A stretch of DNA of 64,000 bases from Ruminococcus_G sp050944435 (GTDB lineage: Bacteria; Bacillota; Clostridia; Lachnospirales; Lachnospiraceae): positions 124,001 to 188,000 of the forward strand of contig JBMNRB010000001.1 of NCBI GenBank assembly GCA_050944435.1. The letters are read 5' to 3'. The position numbers and the translations under genes were made by a program. A model generated the notes under the pieces. That model saw only the letters and a list, made by a program, of their open reading frames with translations. It had not been told where the DNA came from and did not search any database. This document shows positions 1 through 8,427 of the stretch, piece by piece (the first letter of the stretch is position 1; each line of letters opens with the position of its first letter).

Positions 1-366
1 GAAAATATAAATACAGCGGATCAGAAATATGAGTTGAACGATGAGGAATTGTCAAGCCTTGAAAAAATCAGCAGTATGCTTCGCAAAAAGATCGCGGTTC
101 CCTGTACCGGCTGCCGATATTGCTGCGATAACTGTCCGCAGGGATTGGATATACCCTCGCTTCTGTCCGCTTACAATGACTATCGTGACGAAGCTGCTGC
201 ATTGGGAAACGCTGATCTGGCAGTATGGCGGCTGTTCCGTCTGAAAGCATTACCGGAAGGAAAAATGCCAACATCCTGTATCGGCTGCGGAAATTGTACG
301 GCACACTGTCCACAAGCATTGGATATTCCGGCATATATGAAGGAAATGGCTGCTTTGCTTGGTTGA
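1..366 (+). CDS. Aldo/keto reductase, ferredoxin-type C-terminal part (5' truncated by window edge)
   Basis: The reading frame is open from base 1, so the start lies outside the window and an internal TTG/ATG should not be taken as the start. The visible 121 codons hold two cysteine clusters, CTGCRYCCDNCP and CIGCGNCTAHCP, each able to ligate a [4Fe-4S] cluster. The same arrangement closes the complete aldo/keto reductase at 16736-17833, to which this tail is clearly similar (CRYCCD, LDIP, CTxHCPQ). By that comparison this is the Fe-S tail of a paralogous NAD(P)H-dependent oxidoreductase. Substrate unknown. The barrel and active site cannot be inspected here. Confidence 0.85.
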   Translation, partial: ENINTADQKYELNDEELSSLEKISSMLRKKIAVPCTGCRYCCDNCPQGLDIPSLLSAYNDYRDEAAALGNADLAVWRLFRLKALPEGKMPTSCIGCGNCTAHCPQALDIPAYMKEMAALLG

Positions 367-442
367 GTGGCGCATAAAAACGCGTGGAAATTTTCCTTTC
401 TTGTGGGAGACTGCCAAAACATGCCGGTTCTTTTTATTTTCA

Positions 443-471
443 TTGAACTAACGGGGAATTCAGTATATAAT
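443..471 (+). promoter_or_regulatory. Sigma-A-type promoter for the PNPOx/thioesterase fusion gene
   Basis: TTGAAC at 443-448 and TATAAT at 466-471 are separated by 17 bases. The start codon lies about 32 bases further down, behind AGGAGG at 491-496. The match to the housekeeping consensus is good. Transcription probably begins near 478. Confidence 0.7.
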
Positions 472-503
472 GGGAGAAGCATAGATAAAAAGGAGGCGGT
501 ATC

Positions 504-1364
504 TTGCGCAGAAGAGACAGAGAAATTACGGATATAGAAGAAATAAGATACGTGCTGGATGCCTGTAAGGTGATTCATATTGGTCTCCATGACGGTGACG
601 ATATTTATATTCTGCCGATGAATTTCGGCTATATTTTGGAAGAGGGGCAGTTGACTTTTTATCTCCATGGGGGAATGCAGGGGAAAAAACTGGATTTGAT
701 CCGGAAGTGTTCCAATGCGGCTTTTGAGATGGATTGCGATCATCAGCTGCTGGAGGGAAGGATCGCCTGCCAGTACGGATATGGCTACGCCAGTATCATG
801 GGAAAAGGAACCATAGAGATCGTGGAAGATCCCCAGGAAAAGATAAAGGCGATGACCAATTTGATGGCCTGTCAGACAGGAAAGGATTTTGAATTTAACG
901 AACGCTTGGTGTCCATTGTGACGGTGATGAAACTCACTGTGTCAGAATTTACAGGCAAAAGAAGACCCACGGGAAAGGATAAAGTGATGAAACCAGGAAT
1001 TAAAGGAATACAGACGCTGACGGTGACAGAGGAAAATACAGCGAAAGCCATGGGAAGCGGACAGATGGATGTGCTGGCAACCCCGGCTATGGTGGCGCTG
1101 ATGGAACAGACGGCTTGGATGAGTGTGGAAGACTATATGGAAGAAGGATGCCAGACAGTGGGAACCATGCTGCAGATCAAGCATATGGCGCCGACAGTCA
1201 TCGGAGGCACCGTCACCTGTGAGAGCGAGCTGATGGAAGTGGATAAGCGCCGGCTGGTATTCCACGTTACGGTCAGAGACGGAGAGAAGATAATCGGCGA
1301 AGGCGAGCATGAACGATTCGTAGTAAATGCGGAAAAGTTTATGGCAAAGGCCGGCGGCAAATGA
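504..1364 (+). CDS. Fusion of PNPOx-like flavin-binding domain and FlK-like hotdog thioesterase
   Basis: The TTG start at 504 is set by AGGAGG seven bases upstream. Residues 1 to about 150 resemble the pyridoxamine 5'-phosphate oxidase-like split-barrel family (NimA/Pyridox_ox_2 type): flavin-binding proteins with an N-terminal stretch on nitro-reduction or heme/flavin handling. Residues about 165-286 look like a hotdog-fold thioesterase of the fluoroacetyl-CoA thioesterase (FlK) group. TPAMVALME carries the Thr and Glu, and the following IKHMAPTVIGG carries the His, that correspond to FlK catalytic positions. The two domains are joined in one continuous frame with no frameshift. The family-level calls rest on motifs; the reaction of the fused protein is not known to me. 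Confidence 0.72.
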   Translation: MRRRDREITDIEEIRYVLDACKVIHIGLHDGDDIYILPMNFGYILEEGQLTFYLHGGMQGKKLDLIRKCSNAAFEMDCDHQLLEGRIACQYGYGYASIMGKGTIEIVEDPQEKIKAMTNLMACQTGKDFEFNERLVSIVTVMKLTVSEFTGKRRPTGKDKVMKPGIKGIQTLTVTEENTAKAMGSGQMDVLATPAMVALMEQTAWMSVEDYMEEGCQTVGTMLQIKHMAPTVIGGTVTCESELMEVDKRRLVFHVTVRDGEKIIGEGEHERFVVNAEKFMAKAGGK

Positions 1365-1383
1365 TGTTGAGAGACGGAATATT

Positions 1384-2379
1384 ATGGATGAAAAGACGGT
1401 AAAAGACCTGCAGCAGGAAATTGCAGGCGTGTTGAAAGGAAAAGGAAAGCCGGAAGAAAAGCTTTCGGCCCTTGATGCAATTGAAAAAAAATGTATGGAG
1501 TTGATTCCGGAGGGTGACCCCTCCAGAGAAAGACTGATGATGGTACTGTGTGAGACGACAGGCAATCTCTATGTTACCCTGAAGAATCCGGCGGAAGCGG
1601 AAAAACGGTACCGTACTATGCTGCAGAAAGGAGCGGCTCTGTATCAGAAGGACAAAAAGGCTTATGATCTCTTGTTTGCCCAGGCAAATTTGAGGATGGG
1701 AGTTTTTTATAAAGGCCTGATCAAGATTCAGACAGTGGATGCAAGACCCCGGAAGCTGAATGAAACGCAGAAAAAAGTGTATGATATCAGCGATAAGTTT
1801 TTCCGGAACGCCGTTGGCGTCTGTCTGGACAAAATTAAGGCGGGACATCTCCATGGGGTGGAACTGCAGGGAAAGTGCATGGAGAACCTTATGGTATTAA
1901 AAGGAGCTGTAGGAGAATATGAAGAAGCAGTGAAAATTGGCGAGCAGCTGATTAAACTGGGGAAATCCATTTTCCAGGCGACGGACGACGCTCCCCATGC
2001 TCTGGAGTTGGCACAGTGGATGAGCATTCTGTCGACGATTTATATGTTCCAGAAGGAATATGTAAAGGCCATGGAGATGCTGGAAGACTGTATCTATGTG
2101 CTGGAAGATAAGGAAAGCGCGGCCCCCATGGTCTTCGGCCTGCGTCTGGCAAGCAGCAGCATCAATCTGGGCAACGCCCGTTATCTGGTGCCTGAGGAAG
2201 AAGAAAACGCAGAAGAGGCTTATCAAAGAGGGATTCAGCTCTATGAGAAACTGAACAGAGAACATCCGGGCAGATTTGAAAAAGATTTAAAACAGGCCTG
2301 TATAATTGTGGGCAATTACTATCAGAAAAAAGGGGAAGCGGAAAAAGCCGCACAATACCTGGCCCGGGGAAAAGATTGA
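1384..2379 (+). CDS. Tetratricopeptide-repeat protein, cytoplasmic
   Basis: 331 residues, rich in Glu, Lys and Ala, with no signal peptide or membrane segment. I place the start at ATG 1384, 19 bases after the preceding stop, because upstream codons in this frame lie inside the fusion gene. Several helix pairs have TPR-like spacing: around residues 60-110 (AEAEKRYRTML, LLFAQANLRMG), 170-235 (YEEAVKIGEQL, YVKAMEMLEDC) and 255-325 (AEEAYQRGIQLYEKL, AEKAAQYLARG). Such repeats usually mediate protein contacts. It is probably co-transcribed with the fusion gene upstream and the flavodoxin downstream. Specific function not recognised. Confidence 0.72.
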   Translation: MDEKTVKDLQQEIAGVLKGKGKPEEKLSALDAIEKKCMELIPEGDPSRERLMMVLCETTGNLYVTLKNPAEAEKRYRTMLQKGAALYQKDKKAYDLLFAQANLRMGVFYKGLIKIQTVDARPRKLNETQKKVYDISDKFFRNAVGVCLDKIKAGHLHGVELQGKCMENLMVLKGAVGEYEEAVKIGEQLIKLGKSIFQATDDAPHALELAQWMSILSTIYMFQKEYVKAMEMLEDCIYVLEDKESAAPMVFGLRLASSSINLGNARYLVPEEEENAEEAYQRGIQLYEKLNREHPGRFEKDLKQACIIVGNYYQKKGEAEKAAQYLARGKD

Positions 2380-2426
2380 AAGCAAAAACACGATGTGGTA
2401 TGATGAAAAAAAACGGAGGATTGGTT

Positions 2427-2924
2427 ATGAAGTATTCTATGTTTTATGCGTCTGTGACGGGAAATACAAAAATGTTGGCTGAGACGGTGGAAAAGGTTCT
2501 GGAAAATGAAAACAAGACGGAAAAAGCGGAAGATGCGGATCTTGTCTGTGTGGGATTCTGGACCAACGAAGGAACAGCCAGCGAAGAAGTAAGAAATTAT
2601 TTAAAGACTTTGTATAACCGGAAGATTTTCCTTTTTGGAACGGCAGGATTTGGCGACAGCAAAACCTATTTTGACGGAATTCTGGAGCATGTGGAAGACA
2701 ATTTGAACGACACCAATGAAGTGATTGGAAGTTTCATGTGTCAGGGAAAGATGCCCCAGGCAGTCCGGGACAAATATAATAAGCTGAAGGAAGAGGTGCC
2801 TAATCAGGGAGCTCATTATGATTTGATGATTTCCAATTTCGACAAAGCGCTCTCCCATCCTGATGAAGATGATCTGGAACGGCTGAAAGCCGCTGTTTTG
2901 GATACCGTGAAAAAAATGGGATAA
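2427..2924 (+). CDS. Flavodoxin family protein
   Basis: The start at ATG 2427 follows GGAGG at 2415-2419; an earlier in-frame ATG has no ribosome site and would add a non-homologous extension. The 165-residue protein opens with a beta strand and a phosphate-binding loop, YASVTGNTKMLAE, which matches the FMN phosphate loop of flavodoxins (T/S-x-T-G-N-T). A second loop, FGTAGFGDS, fits the isoalloxazine contact region. It should be a soluble FMN electron carrier. It resembles the short flavodoxins that accompany Old-Yellow-Enzyme-type reductases in gut Clostridia (BilS-like), but no such partner is adjacent, so I leave the partner open. Confidence 0.8.
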   Translation: MKYSMFYASVTGNTKMLAETVEKVLENENKTEKAEDADLVCVGFWTNEGTASEEVRNYLKTLYNRKIFLFGTAGFGDSKTYFDGILEHVEDNLNDTNEVIGSFMCQGKMPQAVRDKYNKLKEEVPNQGAHYDLMISNFDKALSHPDEDDLERLKAAVLDTVKKMG

Positions 2925-2939
2925 GGAAGAAGGAAAAGT

Positions 2940-2971
2940 GCCGCTGTACAGTCTGTGCAGCGGCTTTTTTT
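2940..2971 (+). terminator. Rho-independent terminator after flavodoxin
   Basis: GCCGCTG (2940-2946) pairs with CAGCGGC (2958-2964), followed by seven T. It ends the 504-2924 transcription unit and lies directly before the ribosome site of the ABC-F gene. Some read-through may therefore feed that gene. Confidence 0.88.
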
Positions 2972-2985
2972 AGGAGGTAATGAGT

Positions 2986-4476
2986 ATGTCCGTAATACAG
3001 GTGACAGATCTGAGTTTTTCTTATGAAGACAGTGGAGAGCCTGTTTTTGACCATGTTTCCTTTCATATCGATACCGATTGGCGATTGGGGTTTATCGGAA
3101 GAAACGGCAGGGGAAAGACCACTTTTTTGAAACTTTTAATGGGGGAATATGAATACAGCGGAAGCATCCAACTGCAGGTGCCGGTGGATTATTTCCCCTT
3201 CCAGGTTTCTCAGCCTCAATTGGATACCATCGACTGTTTATACTGTCTGGAACCGGAAATGGAACTGTGGAGAATAAAAAAAGAGATGGCGAGTCTTCAA
3301 TTAAAGGAAGAGATCTTATACCAACCCTTTGAAACCCTGTCCAGAGGGGAGCAGACGAAAATTTTGCTGGCCCTTTTATTCTCAAGAGAAAATCATTTTC
3401 TGCTCATTGACGAGCCGACGAATCATTTGGATGGGCCTTCCAGGAAGCTGGTGGGGGAATACCTGAGGGAGAAAAAAGGGTTTATTCTGGTGTCCCATGA
3501 CCGGGCTTTTCTGGACAGCTGCGTGGATCACATTCTGTCTTTCAATCGCAGCGATATTCAGGTGCAGAAGGGAAATTACTCTTCCTGGGATGAAAACAGG
3601 AAAAGGAGGGATGCATTTGAAACTGCAGAGAATGACCGGCTGAAAAAGGATATCCGCCGGCTGAAGGAATCTTCCCGCCAGGCAGGAAAATGGGCGGATG
3701 AGGTGGAGTCGGTGAAAATCGGAAGAAAGGGCGCAGCAGGACAGAAAGACCGTCCCAATCGGGATTACATTGGGGAAAAGTCCCGGAGAATGCAGCAGAG
3801 AAGGAAGAATCTGGAGCAGAGGCAGAAAAAGAACCTGGAGGAAAAGGAGAAACTTTTAAAAAATGTGGAGCAGGCAGAAGAATTGAAATTGATGCCCCTT
3901 GCCTATCATCAGGAACGCCTGGTTTCTGCCAGGGATCTGACCATTGCTTACGATGGAAAAAGGATAGGCGAACCTGTCAGTTTTGAGGTGCAAAGGGGGG
4001 ATCGTCTGGCGCTGAATGGAAGAAACGGGTGCGGGAAATCCAGTCTGATCAGACTGATTATGGGAGAAGAGATTGAGCACAGCGGAGAAATTTTGATTGC
4101 TTCCGGTCTGATTATCTCCTATGTATCTCAGGATACTTCTTTTTTAAAGGGAAATCTGTCTGATTTCATCCGCAGCCAGGATCTGGAGGAGAGCCTTGTG
4201 AAAACGCTGCTGCGGAAACTGGATTTTTCCAGGGAGCAGTTCGAAAAAAATATGGAAGTATACAGTGAGGGGCAGAAGAAAAAAGTGCTGCTGGCGGCCA
4301 GTCTCTGCCGGCCGGCTCACCTGTATATCTGGGATGAACCTTTGAATTACATTGATTTATATTCCAGAGTTCAGTTGGAAAAGTTGATTCTTAGGTGGAG
4401 GCCCACGATGATATTTGTGGAGCATGACCGGATGTTTATGGAGAAAACAGCGACAAAACAACTGCCGATGTATTGA
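2986..4476 (+). CDS. ABC-F ribosomal protection protein, Lsa-type
   Basis: Two ABC cassettes joined by a charged helical linker and no membrane segments, as in ABC-F proteins that bind the ribosomal E site and displace antibiotics. The first Walker A is GRNGRGKTT (about residues 38-46) with LIDEPTNHLD as Walker B. The second is GRNGCGKSS, with YIWDEPLNYID. The length (496 residues), WRLGFIGRNGRGKTT and the SELYIWDEPLNY-like block are typical of the Lsa group, known for lincosamide, streptogramin A and pleuromutilin resistance. ATG 2986 is preferred over ATG 2980 because AGGAGG (2972-2977) sits eight bases from it but only two from the other. Resistance itself is inferred. Confidence 0.85.
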   Translation: MSVIQVTDLSFSYEDSGEPVFDHVSFHIDTDWRLGFIGRNGRGKTTFLKLLMGEYEYSGSIQLQVPVDYFPFQVSQPQLDTIDCLYCLEPEMELWRIKKEMASLQLKEEILYQPFETLSRGEQTKILLALLFSRENHFLLIDEPTNHLDGPSRKLVGEYLREKKGFILVSHDRAFLDSCVDHILSFNRSDIQVQKGNYSSWDENRKRRDAFETAENDRLKKDIRRLKESSRQAGKWADEVESVKIGRKGAAGQKDRPNRDYIGEKSRRMQQRRKNLEQRQKKNLEEKEKLLKNVEQAEELKLMPLAYHQERLVSARDLTIAYDGKRIGEPVSFEVQRGDRLALNGRNGCGKSSLIRLIMGEEIEHSGEILIASGLIISYVSQDTSFLKGNLSDFIRSQDLEESLVKTLLRKLDFSREQFEKNMEVYSEGQKKKVLLAASLCRPAHLYIWDEPLNYIDLYSRVQLEKLILRWRPTMIFVEHDRMFMEKTATKQLPMY

Positions 4477-4783
4477 CTTCACCCGGCCTTTATGTTAAAT
4501 TGTAAATGCTGAGGAAAGCATAAGATTATTTTTGTTTTCAAGCAAATATAGGATCCAATTTCAAAAGCCCATACGGACAGGCGGGATCGGTTGCCGAGCG
4601 TGGCGTGGCCACATTATTGATTGAGTTAGAAGCTCAAATTTTATAAGTTGATTACTTTATAATCAGCGTGAAAAACGCATCATCTTGTGAAACGGTCAAT
4701 AAGAGTACGTAACATATATTTGCAATATACTCTGAAAACGAAGATAATCTGTATATACATATATGGATTGGGAATGATTGAGA
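4477..4783. other. Intergenic region with a possible decayed coding remnant
   Basis: About 300 bases without a complete gene. On the plus strand, 4524-4646 is open and ends in TAA, with codon-like composition in its second half (GQAGSVAERGVATLLIELEA), but it has no start codon or ribosome site. I cannot assign the peptide to a family. The rest is AT-rich. It may be the scar of a lost gene or element between the resistance-type gene and speA. Confidence 0.3.
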
Positions 4784-4812
4784 GCAGATGATTATTTTTC
4801 ATCTGCTTTTTT
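4784..4812 (+). terminator. Rho-independent terminator upstream of speA
   Basis: GCAGATG (4784-4790) pairs with CATCTGC (4800-4806) across a T-rich loop and is followed by six T. It lies only about 40 bases before the speA start. It could end a transcript from the left or act as an attenuator in the speA leader, as no clear promoter is visible between it and speA. Confidence 0.72.
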
Positions 4813-4852
4813 CATAGGATATAGTCCATCAGGATAAATGGGAGTAATGGCG

Positions 4853-6307
4853 ATGAACAACAAAGATCAGAAAAGGGCTCCGATTTGTGAAGCACTGGAG
4901 CGTTTGAGAAAAAAACGGGTAGTGCCTTTTGATGTGCCCGGTCATAAAAGAGGGAGAGGCAATCCGGAGCTGGAACAGCTTCTGGGCGACCGCTGCGTCA
5001 GTCTGGATGTGAATTCCATGAAGCCGCTGGATAATCTCTGCCATCCCGTATCGGTAATCCGAGAGGCAGAGGAATTGGCAGCAGAGGCTTTTGGTGCGGA
5101 TCACGCATTTTTGATGGTGGGAGGTACTACTTCCGCAGTACAGAGTATGATTCTTTCCGTCTGTAAGGCGGGAGATAAGATTATTCTGCCCAGAAACGTG
5201 CATAAGAGCGCCATCAATGCGCTGGTGCTGTGCGGGGCGATTCCCGTTTATGTGGACATGGAAGTGGAGGAACGAATTGGCATCGCTCTGGGAATGGAAA
5301 ATGACAAATTGAAAAAAGCCATTGCCCTTCATCCCGATGCAGTGGCCGTTTTAGTCAACAATCCCACCTATTACGGGATTTGCTCCGACCTGGCTTCCAT
5401 TGTGAAAACGGCCCATGAGCATGGAATGAAAGTGTTGGTGGATGAGGCCCACGGCACCCATCTCTATTTTGGAAAAAATCTTCCCCTTTCCGGTATGGCG
5501 GCCGGAGCGGATATGGCGGCTATTTCCATGCATAAATCGGGGGGCAGCCTGACCCAGAGCTCGGTTCTTCTGACCAACAAGACCATGAACCCGGAGTATG
5601 TCCGTCAGATTATCAATCTTACCCAGACCACCAGCGCCTCCTATCTTCTGCTGTCCAGCCTGGATATCTCCAGAAGAAATCTGGCTCTGCGGGGAGAGGC
5701 CTCCTTTGCAAAAGTGGTGGATATGGCGGAGTATGCGAGAACGGAAATCAACGCCATCGGCGGTTACTATGCTTACGGAAAGGAATTGATCAACGGCGGC
5801 AGCGTCTATGATTTTGATGTGACCAAACTTTGCGTCTATACCCAGGATATTGGTCTTACGGGAATCGAAGTTTATGATCTTCTGCGGGACGAGTATGATA
5901 TCCAGGTGGAATTCGGCGATATCGGCAATATGATGGCATATATATCCATCGGTGACAGAATCCGGGATATTGAGCGGCTGGTGGGCGCGCTGGCGGATAT
6001 CAAACGGTTGTACGAGAAGGACGGCAGCGGGCTGATTGACTGTGAGTATATTCAGCCGGAAGTGGTGATTTCGCCCCAGAAGGCTTTTTATGCTGAGCGA
6101 AAATCTCTGCCCATTGAGGAGACGGAGCATTGCGTGTGCGGAGAATTTGTCATGTGTTATCCGCCGGGAATTCCCATTTTGGCGCCGGGTGAGCGGATTA
6201 CCAGGGAGATCATCGATTATATTCTCTTTGCAAAAGAGAAAGGTTGTTCTCTTCAGGGAACGGAAAATCCCATGGTGGAATACTTAAATGTGATACAGGA
6301 GCAGTAA
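4853..6307 (+). CDS. speA: Arginine decarboxylase, PLP fold-type I (Bacillus SpeA-like)
   Basis: Orn/Lys/Arg decarboxylase family, short Gram-positive form (about 484 residues, without the wing domain). FDVPGHKRG near the N-terminus, DEAHGTH at about residue 197 and SMHKSGG with the PLP lysine at about residue 228 are the family landmarks. ATG 4853 is chosen because GGGAG at 4840-4844 lies eight bases upstream; ATG 4838 and 4847 are alternatives. The product would form agmatine from arginine in the cytosol. aguA and aguB later in the window turn agmatine into putrescine, which argues for arginine rather than lysine or ornithine as substrate. It leads a four-gene operon with gaps of three bases or overlaps. 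Confidence 0.88.
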   Translation: MNNKDQKRAPICEALERLRKKRVVPFDVPGHKRGRGNPELEQLLGDRCVSLDVNSMKPLDNLCHPVSVIREAEELAAEAFGADHAFLMVGGTTSAVQSMILSVCKAGDKIILPRNVHKSAINALVLCGAIPVYVDMEVEERIGIALGMENDKLKKAIALHPDAVAVLVNNPTYYGICSDLASIVKTAHEHGMKVLVDEAHGTHLYFGKNLPLSGMAAGADMAAISMHKSGGSLTQSSVLLTNKTMNPEYVRQIINLTQTTSASYLLLSSLDISRRNLALRGEASFAKVVDMAEYARTEINAIGGYYAYGKELINGGSVYDFDVTKLCVYTQDIGLTGIEVYDLLRDEYDIQVEFGDIGNMMAYISIGDRIRDIERLVGALADIKRLYEKDGSGLIDCEYIQPEVVISPQKAFYAERKSLPIEETEHCVCGEFVMCYPPGIPILAPGERITREIIDYILFAKEKGCSLQGTENPMVEYLNVIQEQ

Positions 6308-6310
6308 ATT

Positions 6311-7171
6311 ATGGAAATGTGGTTTTCGGAAATACATACCCAGAATATTAAGCTGACAATTCGGACGGATAAACAGCTTTTCAGCGGGGAAAGCGAATAT
6401 CAGCGTATTGATGTGTTCGATTCTCCGGAGCTGGGGAAATTTGTAACCTTAAACGGAGATATTATCTTTTCTGATGCAGATGAATTTGTATACGATGAGA
6501 TGGTAACCCATGTGCCAATGGCGGTCCATCCTGATGTAAAGAAGGTGCTGATCATCGGCGGCGGTGACGGAGGTGTGGCCAAGGAGCTGTCCTACTATCC
6601 GGAGATCGAAGAGATTGAAGTGGTGGAGCAGGATGAAATGTTTATGGAAGTCTGTCAGAAATTCTTCCCTGATATGGCCCAGGGGCTGAAGGATCCCAGA
6701 GTGAAGATCTATCATGAAGACGGCCTCAGGTTTCTGCGCCGGCGGATTAACGAATATGACCTGATTATCAATGATTCTACCAATCCTTTCGGATATACGG
6801 AAGGCCTGTTTACCAAGGAATTTTACGGAAGCTGCTATAAGGCTTTAAAAGAGGACGGAATTATGGTTTACCAGCACGGCAGCCCTTTTTATGATGAAGA
6901 TGAAGCGGCCTGCAGAAGCATGCACAGAAAAGTATTCCGCAGTTTCCCCATCAGCCGGGTTTACCAGGCACATATCACGACCTGCCCGGCGGGCTACTGG
7001 CTTTTTGGATTTGCGTCGAAAAAATATCACCCCATCAAGGATTTTGATGGAGCGAGGTGGAGAAAAAGGAACATTAAAACCTGGTATTATACGGCGAATC
7101 TGCATATCGGAGCATTTATGCTGCCAAAATATGTGGAAGACTTACTGGAAGAGGAGGAAGGTAAATTATGA
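6311..7171 (+). CDS. speE: Polyamine aminopropyltransferase (spermidine synthase-like)
   Basis: 286 residues with the spermidine-synthase fold: N-terminal beta domain, then the methyltransferase-like core with GGGDGG (83-88), the acidic adenosine-binding VEQD (about 105-108) and the active-site loop NDSTNPFG (154-161). The catalytic Asp of the loop is present, but the usual DSTDP reads DSTNP. The family transfers aminopropyl from decarboxylated SAM to putrescine. No speD (SAM decarboxylase) gene is in the window, and the next two genes encode the aspartate-semialdehyde route to the same product, so the real substrate is open. It overlaps the next gene by four bases, showing tight operon coupling. 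Confidence 0.82.
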   Translation: MEMWFSEIHTQNIKLTIRTDKQLFSGESEYQRIDVFDSPELGKFVTLNGDIIFSDADEFVYDEMVTHVPMAVHPDVKKVLIIGGGDGGVAKELSYYPEIEEIEVVEQDEMFMEVCQKFFPDMAQGLKDPRVKIYHEDGLRFLRRRINEYDLIINDSTNPFGYTEGLFTKEFYGSCYKALKEDGIMVYQHGSPFYDEDEAACRSMHRKVFRSFPISRVYQAHITTCPAGYWLFGFASKKYHPIKDFDGARWRKRNIKTWYYTANLHIGAFMLPKYVEDLLEEEEGKL

Positions 7172-8427
7172 GCAAACTGATGATTATCGGATGTGGAGGC
7201 GTGGCTTCCGTGGCTATTCACAAATGCTGTCAGAACAGCGAGGTGTTTGAGGAAATTCTCATTGCCAGCAGAACGGTATCCAAATGTGATGCCTTGAAAG
7301 CAAAGCTTCAGCCAACTACAAAGACAAAGATTTCCACGGCGCAGGTGGATGCTGATGATACGAAAGATGTGGCGGAGCTGATTAAAGCCTGGGGACCTGA
7401 CGCAGTGCTGAATGTGGCCCTTCCCTATCAGGATCTGACTATTATGGACGCCTGTCTTGAGGCGGGTGTTCACTACATCGATACCGCCAACTATGAGGCG
7501 GAAGATACGGAAGACCCGAAGTGGAGGGAAATCTACGAAGAGAGATGCAGACGGCTGGGATTTACCGCATACTTTGACTATTCCTGGCAGTGGGCATATC
7601 AGGACAGATTTAAAGAGGCGGGCCTTACCGCTCTTCTGGGCAGCGGCTTTGACCCGGGGGTAACCAGCGTGTATGCGGCGTACGCCCAGAAACATTATTT
7701 TGATGAAATTCATACCATCGATATCCTGGACTGCAATGGAGGAGATCACGGATATCCCTTTGCCACCAACTTCAATCCGGAACTGAATCTGCGGGAAGTT
7801 TCCGCTCCTGGCTCTTACTGGGAAGAGGGAAAATGGATTGAAATTCCGCCCATGAGCATCAAGCGGGAATATGATTTTCCTCAGGTGGGGATGAAAGATA
7901 TGTATCTTCTTCATCATGAGGAGATTGAATCCCTGGCAAAGAATATTCCAGGAGTAAAAAGAATTCGTTTCTTTATGACTTTCGGACAGAGTTATCTGAC
8001 TCACATGAAATGTCTGGAAAATGTGGGAATGCTGCGGACAGATCCTGTGGACTTTAAAGGCCAGAAAATTGTGCCTATTCAGTTCTTAAAAGAGCTGCTT
8101 CCCGATCCTGCTTCCCTTGGACCGAGAACGGTGGGAAAAACCAACATCGGCTGTATCTTTACCGGGATAAAGGACGGAAAGGAAAAGACGCTTTACATTT
8201 ATAATGTCTGCGATCATCAGGAATGTTATAAAGAAGTAGGCTCCCAGGCCGTATCCTATACGACAGGCGTACCGGCCATGATCGGTTCCATGCTGGTGTT
8301 AAACGGCAAGTGGAAAAAACCGGGAGTATATAATGTAGAAGAATTCGATCCCGATCCTTATATGGAAGCGCTGAATAAATGGGGACTGCCCTGGGTTGTC
8401 TGCGAGAACCCGAAACTGGTGGACTGA
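7168..8427 (+). CDS. Carboxynorspermidine/carboxyspermidine synthase (saccharopine dehydrogenase family)
   Basis: 419 residues with an N-terminal Rossmann loop, IIGCGGVASVAIHKC (residues 6-20), and saccharopine-dehydrogenase-like body (GSGFDPGVTSVYAAYA). Length and position directly before nspC fit carboxy(nor)spermidine synthase (CASDH). That enzyme condenses aspartate beta-semialdehyde with putrescine or diaminopropane and reduces the imine with NADPH. With putrescine supplied by SpeA/AguA/AguB, carboxyspermidine is the expected product. It overlaps speE by four bases, and its TGA overlaps the ATG of nspC by one base. A lysine-pathway saccharopine dehydrogenase is less likely given the neighbours. 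Confidence 0.85.
   Translation: MSKLMIIGCGGVASVAIHKCCQNSEVFEEILIASRTVSKCDALKAKLQPTTKTKISTAQVDADDTKDVAELIKAWGPDAVLNVALPYQDLTIMDACLEAGVHYIDTANYEAEDTEDPKWREIYEERCRRLGFTAYFDYSWQWAYQDRFKEAGLTALLGSGFDPGVTSVYAAYAQKHYFDEIHTIDILDCNGGDHGYPFATNFNPELNLREVSAPGSYWEEGKWIEIPPMSIKREYDFPQVGMKDMYLLHHEEIESLAKNIPGVKRIRFFMTFGQSYLTHMKCLENVGMLRTDPVDFKGQKIVPIQFLKELLPDPASLGPRTVGKTNIGCIFTGIKDGKEKTLYIYNVCDHQECYKEVGSQAVSYTTGVPAMIGSMLVLNGKWKKPGVYNVEEFDPDPYMEALNKWGLPWVVCENPKLVD

Noticed and set aside
7087..8004. 305-codon minus-strand frame across the carboxynorspermidine synthase gene
   Set aside because: Antisense to a well supported operon gene, with no recognisable domain or start signal.
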